Source: Utricularia gibba
Taxonomy: Eukaryota; Streptophyta; Magnoliopsida; Lamiales; Lentibulariaceae
Assembly: GCA_002189035.1 (NCBI GenBank)
Contig: CM007992.1
Location: 992,001-1,056,000 of the forward strand
Reading direction: 5' to 3'
DNA: 64,000 bases
This document shows positions 55,079 to 64,000 of the stretch, one piece after another. Made by a program: the position numbers and the translations under genes. Under the pieces are notes generated by a model, which saw only the letters and a program-made list of their open reading frames with translations, searched no databases and was not told the DNA's origin. Numbering within the stretch: position 1 is the first letter of the stretch; each line of letters opens with the position of its first letter.

Positions 55079-55424
55079 CCTTGGACCATTCTTCAGAATC
55101 GCCTGTTTGTGATGAGAATCAGCCAGGTGGATGCCATCAGCAGCAGGTGATACTGCATTTGTGTGTGTAGTTTGTGAACATAGGCTGCAGATGTATTATA
55201 ATTCAAGGATGTGATTGATGATGATGATGATGCTTGTCCTCTGGAGAACGGATGACCTTTAATTTAGTGGTTGCTGGCATTTTATTCTATGGCTGCGGTA
55301 AGTACCAGTTAGATCCAATTAAGGTTGTAAGGAAACTTTTTGGGAAATGTCATGTGAAGTTGTAGGTGAACTCCGGTCAACAGTAAAATTTAGGGGTATT
55401 ATAAAAGTGATTATTATCTTTTGA
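55079..55424. other. 3' UTR of the PHL7-like gene
   Basis: A transcribed-looking flank with a small GAT microsatellite (55218-55232). No other gene is visible. Confidence 0.5.
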
Positions 55425-55894
55425 GTGCGTGTTTGGTTGTTGGGTTTGGCTTAAACATAGGTTTAGTTTATTTGGGTTTAGATAATCCGATTTCATGGGT
55501 TTAAAGGATGAAATCCGTATTTGGTTGATGGGTTTAGGTTATTTGAGTTTAGGATGAATACATGTTTGGTACGTAGGTTTAAAATTGGGTTTATAATGAT
55601 TTTCATATGAAATTATCAATATAACTTTTTAGTTAATTAAAATAAATTATCATATATTTTATTTTTCTATATCATTTTATGAGTTTAATCTTGCATCGCA
55701 TAACATAAATTACAGTACTTAGTTGAAATTTTATTTTATAACAAGCATTGAGTAATAATAGACACGATGTTTATCTTCAAAACGAAAATTCACATTTACA
55801 GTAAGCACCGGATAATAATGGACGCAGCGCTCGACTTCAAAACGAAAACTCACATTCAGTATCAAAAATAAAAACCCAGAATATTAGACATGTT

Positions 55895-56030
55895 GTTATT
55901 ATTTTTATTTTTATCTTTTTCTTTGTTTTCATTTTTTTCTTCTTTATTTTCTTCTTCTTATTCTTTATCTTCTTCTTCTTCTTTTTATTCTTCTTCTTCC
56001 TTTTCTTCTTCTTCTTCTTCTTCTTCAACA
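55895..56030. repeat. TTC-rich pyrimidine microsatellite
   Basis: About 135 bases of almost pure pyrimidine on the plus strand, with TTC and TTTTTC units, inside the MITE-like element. The Lys-rich and Ser/Phe-rich open frames over it are artefacts of the repeat. Confidence 0.85.
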
Positions 56031-56310
56031 GATTTGAACAGATCTAAACAAATCTATTACAAATCTGAATAAATATGCTACAGATATGTAGGAATTTTAA
56101 CTTTAAAAAAAATTGGTAAATAGATTTGTGCATCTGGTTTCTGATAAATCTACGTTCAAATATGGTTCACGTGAGAGCAAAAATGGAAACGCCGAGATGG
56201 ATTTAGTTAAACCGACCCCCTCCCTTGGGTTTAGCTAAACCCAGCTCCATGGGTTCCCACCTTGTTTATGGTCAAAAGGTGGGTTTATTTTTACCCACCT
56301 GAAACCCACG

Positions 56311-56416
56311 AACCAAACGTGGGTTTAGATATAAACCCACGTCGCAACCCACCTAAACCTAGCAACCAAACGTGGGTTTAGACATAAACCCACGTCGCAA
56401 CCCACCTAAACCTAGC
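56311..56416. repeat. 53-bp tandem repeat with internal palindrome
   Basis: Two adjacent near-identical 53-base units (56311-56363 and 56364-56416), each beginning AACCAAACGTGGG. They differ at few positions. Each holds a 10-base inverted repeat, CGTGGGTTTA and TAAACCCACG, separated by four bases. The array abuts the right terminus of the MITE-like element. Confidence 0.85.
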
Positions 56417-56427
56417 AACCAAACGCG

Positions 56428-56993
56428 TCCTGAGTTTTTGAGAAAAAACTGATTATTGTATATATAAAATTTTGATTTTAGTGTAGAAGATAAGAAAAAT
56501 TATCATTTTCTTAAATGATTCTAAAATTCAAAGTAAAATTTGAGTTTTGATTATGTGGTAAAGTTTGATATTTTGAAAAAAAAAAGGAATGTATAAGATT
56601 AATTTGATTTTCAAAAGATGAAAATTAATTATATATGAATTAAAAAGTATTGATATTAATTTTGTTGGATTAAATATGTTGGGGGATAATACATAATAAT
56701 AATAATAATAATCAATTATACTGATATAAATATATTATTTGTATTAAATAAATAGAAGTTAAACATGTCGTTTTAGTATTTAATAATAATTTTTAGGGCT
56801 GAGGTCCCTTTTAATATTTATTTTTTTCCAAAAATAAATAAAAAACATAACACAATTTACAGGAAGAAAAGACGATAGGTACACTTCCAAGTTCCAGCAT
56901 ATGATAGATCACATTTTTTTAACTTAATTACCCAGCAGAGGCAGAGCAAGGCGCGCGCGATGAGGAGTTCATTGGCGGTTGTGTCTCTACACA
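56428..56993. other. AT-rich spacer
   Basis: AT-rich with an AAT microsatellite (about 56694-56714). The final 100 bases are the likely 3' UTR of the aspartic protease. No gene is recognised. Confidence 0.5.
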
Positions 56994-58445
56994 TTACCGG
57001 CAGCCGCCGTCGGCGAAACCAATTCTCGAGCTGGCGATGTCATAGACGATGTCGAAGGTCTGCTGTTGCTGGTTTCCGATGATGGTGACATCATCAGAAT
57101 TCGCGTTGCCTGCGAAAGACAAACAAGTGGTTCCTGTTTTCACTTCGTAGATGATGTTTCGTGGAGACAGATTCAGATCTGCGCCTCCGTCGAAGATGAT
57201 CTGGACCGGAGGAACCACTGCAGAAATCTCCTCGAATGTTCCACTGAAACAAGCGTCCAGAATCGAGATCGCGCCGGTGGAATGGAATTTCGTGGAGATG
57301 ATCTCGACGAGCGCTGCTCTAAGAGCGGAGTAAACGGTTGGTGGGAGGCGAGTTATGACGGTGCCTGAATCGATGATTGTGCGGCCATTGTACGCGTTTC
57401 CGACTGCTAGAGGCTTACCGGAAACCGTAATCGCCGATATTCGGAGTAAGTACAGCGTCGTGTCTTTCGAATCGGTTATCATTGGGGTGAATTTGTAGTC
57501 CCGGCCGGAGCCTCCGCCGATTGAGAGAAATCCTCCTACGCCGTTGTCGCTCGTTGGGAGGCAGTAGGAGAAGGCGTAATTGTATCTATTGGAGAGCTGC
57601 GAAACTAGGGATAATTCGTTCTTCGCTAGGCCGAGAAGTCCGGCCGATCGGCCGAACAAGCCCTCGTTATCCTGGCCGCAACCGAAGATGAATCCGGATT
57701 GAGATTCTCCGCCGAACCCGAGCGAATCTTGGCTCAAATACCCAATGGAGTAGCTCCGATCGCCATACGTTGCCGTGTATAGGCAGCCATTGGAGGAAGT
57801 GCAAACGCCGTTATTGAGAGTGGCTTTTTGGAGAGAAGAACATTGCCCGGAGTCACAGGACATCCGCCGGTATGTGGCGGATGCCGATGGATCGAAAACC
57901 GCTCCCGCCTGATCGTGACAGTAGATAGCACAGGGTTGGCATTGGATCCATGAGAAGGAGCTTCCTGTGTCGACAACAACCAGATGATAACTAGCCGGAG
58001 TTCCAATCCCGATCTTGGTGTAATAATTCCCAACTCCGATACTGCTACCGGGGTTCACTGGAGCCCCAACCGACTCCAATTTGGTTTCACTTCCTGTTCC
58101 TGAAGTATTAATGCTGTGGCCTCCAGAAAGCCTGAAGTTGAGGAACTTCACCCGGGCTTGATCATGGTCAAAAACAGCTTCCAATGACTCCTCCTGCGGC
58201 CTCTCTCCCCTGGGATGATACAAAGGCAGGTCCAAAGTTGTTGCTGATGATGCCCTGAAACCGGATCCATCTGAAACAGAGAGTCATGAAAAAAAAAAAG
58301 GTGAGTATCAAGATTAAGCTGTATGAAGATGAAATGACATTATGAGCATGCCAAATCTATGATTCCTGGTCGCATGAGCAGTGCATTCCAAAAGTAAAAT
58401 GGCTGCAAATGCAGTGCAGCAGACGAAGCACATGATCTTCCTCAT
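56994..58445 (-). CDS. Nepenthesin-type aspartic protease (A1B family)
   Basis: Secreted pepsin-like protease of the plant-specific nepenthesin group (At5g10770/AED1-like). The main exon runs from about 58272 to the stop at 56994. It contains the first catalytic motif VVVDTGSSFSWIQC, the nepenthesin-type Cys-rich insert (QPCAIYCHDQ, CSSLQKATLNNGVCTSSNGC), YGDRSYSIGYL, the second catalytic motif TIIDSGTVITRLPP and the end TIIGNQQQQTFDIVYD. Both catalytic aspartates are present, so it should be active. The open frame has no ATG. An upstream exon starting at 58445 (MRKIMCFVCCTAFAAILLLE, a clear signal peptide) is the likely first exon, but its donor site is uncertain. Residues after the acceptor at about 58272 (GSGFRASSATTLDLPLYHP) form the propeptide start. 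Confidence 0.85.
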
Positions 58446-59865
58446 TCTTCTGCTACAACAGCTTATTGAGTGTTAGTTGGTATTGGTACCACAACCCTGT
58501 AGGAGATTAAATTCGAGGGGAGGCGTTGGCTTTTAGCAGTTGATGAAGCTAATTGAATGATGAATACACACTTCTCGTGGTGGTTGCCATGGAGAGAGCT
58601 GGATGGGACAGCACTGAGGTGGTTACAGTGACCCCATATGTCCCCCTTTTTTTCTCCAAGCTTGAATGCAGATGCACATAGCCGCTTACGCAAGTTGTTT
58701 GTTTTTATCTGAACACTTCCACTAGCTCTTCGCAGGCTCCTTAACCCCAATGGAAGAAGGCGGATCAAGTTGCTGATGCCCAAACAAACAAAGCAGCACA
58801 CTTGGAGAAGCAGTTGTGGTTTGCTGTTATTTGGTAATCAGCATTAATGTATTCTTTCAATGAAATCTGTTCATGTGTTTCATTAGCTTTAAATTAAAAA
58901 TATAATATGATTCTTAATTTTCCAGGACATTCAACCTTCGTACACCGTACATCCGTTCCAGGAATTTGGAACATTGTTACACGGTTTGTACAAACACACC
59001 ACGCCAAAGCAAGATAATTACAATAAAAAAAAAAAAAAACACACACACACACACACATCACATCATCACCATCTCAAAGCAACTGTGTTCGGGTTTGGTT
59101 GGTTGTATTTAATATTTTAATAGGGATATTAAATGATATATACATATATAAATGAAATGAAACATATTTAATTGATGAAGTATATGAATAATTTTATTTT
59201 TTATTAATAAAATAAGTATAACATAAAAAGTGAAAAAATTGGTATATATTTGATTAGATTCACAATTATTTATACGATATTATTTGTTTCATATATTCAA
59301 TTTTTATAATTTTCAGGATTTTTTAGATAATCACTCATTTTGAAATTATCTGAACTAAATATTAAGCTTAAGCTTGGAAATCCTATCAATAAATTTCCAA
59401 TCTATTGATAAAAATATCTCATATAAAATTTGTAAAATTATTCTATTTAATTTTTTCGTTTTCTTTCATATGTAACCTAAATGAGATTCGATTAAGGTGA
59501 TTATAACACCCTTCTTTGGATGGGGGCTTAATATCCAATTCTAACTTTAATTTTTCATAAATTTTATTCTGTTTGTCAAATATTATAACGGTATTTTATT
59601 CTTTGGAATTTTTATATGCTCTACGATGGGGTTTGTAGTTATCGCCAGAGGAGCTGTTTTCTGCAATTCATCGAAAATTCCTTCATGTTTTTTTTTTCTT
59701 TAAAATTTAGGGTGAACGAAATTTTTCATTAATTAATTATGTAGCATGCATAATAATATTTGATTTTAATAATATACTTTTATCTTTGATAAATAGATGA
59801 AGTCAAGATAGCCAGGTTTAGGGCTACAATACGACTCCCTTCGGAAGTAGCCGTGGGGTTTAGGA
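58446..59865. other. Protease promoter, microsatellite and AT-rich spacer
   Basis: Bases 58446 to about 58830 have mixed composition upstream of the protease. An A run followed by a CA repeat lies at about 59026-59056. Bases 59100-59800 are AT-rich. The last 60 bases are the leader of the CCCH gene. Confidence 0.55.
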
Positions 59866-62800
59866 ATGTCGAATCAGTTATACGGTTACGCCGGTGGGGT
59901 TACGGTGGAGGAGGAGCTGGCACTAGCAGTCTCTATTCCTCTCGATCGGCGGAAAACACTGGCGAATCATCATTTCTAGGTATTTCTTCAAGGTACTTGA
60001 GTCTGGACTCTATCACGCCGTCCGCCCTTTCTTCTTCCTTGCTGTATGTTCCGGAGAGCTACTCTGTCAGAATTCCCGGCATCACGACATCCGCGCACTC
60101 GTATGACCTTCCTGAAGTTGATGTTGGCTCCACTATTGCTTCCATCGACTCGCGGTATGCTGGGTGGAAGCGCAATACATCCGAATGTAAGGACCATTTC
60201 TTTTTTTTTTTTTTTGTAGCTTCGATGTTTTCAAATCGTCTCCACCTCTCTCCATTGTATTTGTGAAAACTTGTAGTTTTTGGTCAGTGCCTGCCTATTT
60301 GTTTATTTGTGTTTTGCATCTCTACAATATAAATAGAATTATCCATCATTTGGTAAGTGCGTCGCACTTGAAATCATGCAATTAGTAGTAGTGGATGTCC
60401 CACTAGTGCAGCCATCGAGCTTGTGCAAACATTATAAGGATTATGAATTTCTTAGAGTCCGTATGCTATCCAGGTGGGTAAGCGGATTACTTAGGAGTCA
60501 AAGAATAATATATTTTTTTCTACCTTGATGGTGTTGAGCTCAGCTACCATCGAGAACTTTTGATGATTGACACTGCGTGATGAGTTATACCTTTCTCGAG
60601 TAATGTACCACTGTATATATGTGGGATACTTAATACTTGGGTGTAATTGCGAAATATGTGAATCTGTGTGCTGTATATGTTCTATACAACCTGGAAGCCA
60701 GTAAAATTCTACCTGATTTTCTATATCATGTAAGTATTTACATAGTACTCATATTTTGGATTTCTTGTTTTATTGTCTACGATATATCTAGTAGTCTATG
60801 AACCAACCCCTTTGGGTACCCAAATGAAGATTGGGCAAACTGAAGCCTGGTATTCGACAGACCTTATAGACAAGCGCCCTAGATATGAGAGTACTAGCCA
60901 GTTGCCCATTTATCCTCAGCGGCCTGGAGAGAAAGACTGTGAATTTTATATGCAAACACGAACTTGTAAATTTGGAGATAGCTGCAAGTTTCACCATCCT
61001 ATTTGGGTTCCAGAAGGAGGAGCTCCAAATTGGAAAGAGGTGATGCTTTTCAAGCTTTTCTAGTAGTATTCCTACATTAAGTTCTGAACCTTCCTTGTAT
61101 GCAGGGATCATTATTAGCATTTTTAGGTTCATTTGGTTTTATCTCGATAATATATTACACTGAAAAGTATATACTATTATTTTGCCGCTTTTTCTTATAG
61201 CTTTTATGATATATGATGAGTTGGCCATGAAAGTTACTGTACTCGTCTTTTCTGGGTATGTATATGCATATTCTTTCTTCACGTCCAAAGCAAGAAGAGA
61301 GAATGATTCAGAATGAGGCAAAACATTGTCATTGAGAAGCCTGAAAGCTGGGTTTCGGATTGAATTGATACGGGAATTCAGATTTAAATTACAACTTTGT
61401 TATGGTTTTTTCTTTGAATACTAGGAACATGGGAATGCGTATCATAGTATATATCCAATTCTATCGTTCAGATGATTTCATAATCTTACTGTCTATCCTA
61501 CCCCTCTATATTTTGTCGTGTTTCTCGATTAGGTAAAAGCGACCCTATTGTGGAAGTTTTTTCGTAGCTATTACTACCGATAAGATCTCATTCTATTGGT
61601 TTATGGTTGTATTGTTGTTGATTTTTCCCATCCTATGCTAGTGTCCAAATATCTTGACCGGTTGTTCTTTGTTGGAAATATTCTGTAAGGTATTGTATAT
61701 GTAGATTACTCTGTCTTGAAATGTATGGGCATGTTGAACTGACTGGATAAGAAATCCCTTAGTTTTGCAAGGTTTTCTCTAAAGGAAACTCGTGAATTAA
61801 TGTGCTTCTTGATGGTTGATTTGTCAAATGGTGGTCATGCTCCTCACTTTTTAACTGTACCTGGAACCGATAATCTTGTTCATCTAGCATCTTTTTCAGC
61901 TTGGCGCTTTCATAAGGTGCTCTATTTCTATTTCTGTTATTTTCCTCACATTGATTTTTTATTGTGAAGGTCCCATTTGCGCCTGTTGAATCCCTTCCCG
62001 AGAGACCTGGAGAGCCAGATTGTCCAGTAAGTTGAATCCAAATGCTTTTTGTGAACGTTTCTAGGAGCCAATATCAAAATATGTTTTATTTTCTTGATTG
62101 CAGTACTTTCTAAATACCAAAAGATGCAAGTTCGGTAGCAGGTGCAAATTCAATCATCCTAAGGATTTAGGTGTGCTGCAGGTGAGACTTTGGGATGACA
62201 ATCTCGCATCCCTAAACTATCAATGTTTCACTGGATGATGTGATCCAGTCCTGAAGGCTTATGATTTACTTTCAGGGAGGCCTTGAGGATTGTCCTTCCT
62301 CTTTCTTGCCTGAGAGACCAACTGAACCTCAATGTGCTGTAAGATTCTTTCCAAAAAGATCTCATTTCAACCTGAAATGAATGATTAAGTAGGGTGTGTG
62401 CAATCAGTTCTATATGAAGACTGGGAGTTGTAAATTTGGTGCCACTTGCAAATTTGACCATCCTAAATGCGTGCAACCACAATCGGATGGAGATGAAAGC
62501 GGCACACTCGGGCATTACAAAGTACCTGGAAATACAAAGCCAATTGATCTGTCTGTTTCCCCAGCATTGACTTATAACTCAAAGGGTTTTCCAATCCGAT
62601 TGGTAGGTGTCAATGGTTGGAAAAGTGCTATGTGAGGATTTGAACTTTTGTTCCTTGATATTTCTGATCCCTACTTTCTTGCTTCTGTTGCTCAGGGAGA
62701 AGAAGATTGCCCTTTCTACTTAAAAACTGGCAGGTTTGGTTATCCCCACTATCTTATAATAGTTGTTCCCAAATTCATGATGCACGTATACCTACTAAAG

Positions 62801-63985
62801 TAATTGCTTCCTAATATGTTTTTCTACTAAATCAGTTGCAAGTTTGGGGCTACTTGCCGCTTTAACCATCCAGACAGATATGGTATGTAGGCTGACCGTC
62901 TATACTTTTTTTATGTTCTTTTCCAGTCTGTCATTATTTTCACCAACCATCAATCTACGTGCATCAGCTCTCACACCTGGTCATCTAACTTCACCCTCAA
63001 CGAATTTTAGTATCAATGTTCCAACTGCTTCCTTGTTGTCAAATTTTGATCCCAGGCTGACACAGGCATCGACAAAGTTGGTACTTTTTTCCGTTTCTTA
63101 TCCATACGTTTGGTAGCTAGCTGATCCTCAACTCCCTTCACATGCCACTGAAGGGATTTTTTCTTTAAAGTGCTTATGGTTTCAGTTTTATTATCAATGT
63201 TTGTTTATGCTTGTCTTTTTTAATCTAATTTTTTTTTATTGTAAAAATGGTAGCACCATCTAGGGCCATTTGTTGCATTTATGCAGCGTTATTTTTATGT
63301 GACAAGATTTTTAGAATGATTTCCACTGCATATAATGCTGAGTATCTTTTTTCTTCTTAATCTTTTACAGCTTGGGTTGGTGCCTACGATTTATCCTCAG
63401 CGTCCTGGACAAACTGAATGTGATGTATGTACATTTACACCCTGGACCCCCTTCGATCCTCATTTTTCAGTAGTAAATCTGCTAAAGATAGAGTTTTGCT
63501 ATGCGTGTTCTCAGCCTTGAAACATCTGTTTCCGGCAATTTTACATATTTATGTACTTCCTTGATTTTGGAGTTCTTCACCCATGCGTTTCTTTTTGCAG
63601 TATTACATGAAAACCGGTTCATGCCGATTTGGGGGTAGCTGCAAATTTCACCACCCAATTGACCGATCTGCACGCAGTGTATCCACTACAGCACATCAAA
63701 TGGAAAACGTAAAGCTTACCCTGGCAGGACTTCCAAGACGAGAGGTAGTACTGCCTTAGCATGTGCACTATGGATGGATGCATAGCTTGCTCTACATTTT
63801 TTTGGCCTGGAAGCCAGTCTCTGTGCTCTGATCACCTTTTTATAGGATGCAATACATTGCCCGTTTTACATGAAGACGGGTACGTGCAAATACGGCGCTA
63901 CGTGCAAGTTCGATCACCCGCCCCGGGAGAGTTGGTGGCATTAGCCACATCCAAGAGCAGTGCTCGTGAAGAGATTGATGGTTGA
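59866..63985 (+). CDS. HUA1: CCCH zinc-finger RNA-binding protein, HUA1-like (six fingers)
   Basis: HUA1 is a nuclear RNA-binding protein that promotes correct AGAMOUS pre-mRNA processing in flowers. Twelve exons are inferred: 59866-60186, 60792-61039, 61970-62026, 62104-62181, 62276-62338, 62408-62602, 62696-62733, 62836-62882, 62968-63080, 63371-63424, 63601-63744 and 63846 onward. Six C-x8-C-x5-C-x3-H fingers follow one another: [40 protein letters not shown], then similar units in exons 5-6, 7-8, 10-11 and 12, the last ending [12 protein letters not shown]. The pattern of six fingers with PQRPGEKDC matches HUA1. Two frame breaks occur at G/C runs. At 59896-59899 one more G links [11 protein letters not shown] to [13 protein letters not shown]. 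At 63921-63924 one more C changes an early stop (63942) into [13 protein letters not shown], with stop at 63985. Confidence 0.9.
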
Positions 63986-64000
63986 GGTGCATGAGTCCAT

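Larger units (their letters stand above)
55425..56427. mobile_element. MITE-like non-autonomous DNA element
   Basis: The two ends are imperfect inverted repeats. The left end reads GTGCGTGTTTGGTTGTTGGG and the right end, on the opposite strand, reads GACGCGTTTGGTTGCTAGG. The interior is non-coding, with several degenerate copies of the TTTGGTTGNTGGGTTTAGG motif in both orientations, a pyrimidine-rich microsatellite and a 53-bp tandem repeat. Length is about 1.0 kb. A clean target-site duplication was not found; CTTTTGAG on the left and TTTTTGAG on the right are near-matches a few bases outside the right end. I cannot assign the superfamily. Confidence 0.55.

Noticed and set aside
55076-55170. 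A frame-shifted extension of the PHL7-like protein beyond the stop
   Set aside because: The next frame stays open for about 30 codons, but its text does not match the family C-terminus and there is no G/C run at the stop.
55837-56072. Lys-rich and Ser/Phe-rich open frames
   Set aside because: They are translations of the TTC microsatellite.
62883-62926. A 40-44 base intron in the HUA1 gene using the TTCCAG acceptor at 62926
   Set aside because: Too short for a plant intron. The acceptor at 62967 (GCATCAG) keeps phase, gives HPDRY-ALTPGHL and makes an 84-base intron.

Overview
This is a plant nuclear genomic window, almost certainly from a flowering plant with eudicot-like gene content. The evidence is spliced genes with GT-AG introns, AT-rich introns and intergenic DNA, and plant-specific families: KNOX1 homeobox, phytocyanin, CASP-like, D6PK-type AGC kinase, MYB-CC, chloroplast MATE and HUA1. 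I cannot name the species. Gene density is high (about 20 protein genes in 64 kb) and recognisable transposon content is low, so the genome or at least this region is compact.

Layout. 1-8.5 kb: a SHOOT MERISTEMLESS-like KNOX1 gene (+), a phytocyanin (-), a damaged ZIP metal transporter (-) and, head to head with it, a BAG-domain co-chaperone (+). 8.5-15.2 kb: a tandem segmental duplication carrying two xylanase-inhibitor/EDGP-like genes (-). The copy junction fuses a fragment of the RUNKEL 3' end to a fragment of the BAG last exon. 15-29 kb: three minus-strand genes, RUNKEL kinase (10 exons), RhoGDI and the HECT ubiquitin ligase UPL5. 30.9-38.9 kb: four plus-strand genes, OBERON PHD-finger, a secreted X8/CBM43 protein, CASP-like and a small CRM-domain protein. 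39-44.5 kb: an EDS5/DTX46-type MATE transporter (-, 14 exons), a tRNA-Phe(GAA) (+) and a D6PK-like kinase (-). 46.8-51.1 kb: farnesyl diphosphate synthase (+) converging on an ATP-phosphofructokinase (-). 53-64 kb: a PHL7-like MYB-CC factor (+), a MITE-like element with 53-bp repeats, a nepenthesin-type aspartic protease (-) and a HUA1-like six-finger CCCH protein (+).

The genes do not form one pathway, as expected for plant chromosomal DNA. The most informative results are structural. First, the tandem duplication has a readable chimeric junction. Second, several genes show reading-frame breaks at short G/C runs where one extra base restores a family-typical protein. This affects KNOX1, phytocyanin, both EDGP-like genes, PFK and HUA1 (twice), and looks like systematic homopolymer under-calling in the assembly unless proved real. 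Third, the ZIP gene has an internal deletion and short duplication that homopolymer error cannot explain. I found no convincing novel biological system. Exon borders were read by hand from splice sites and codon phase and are inferences.
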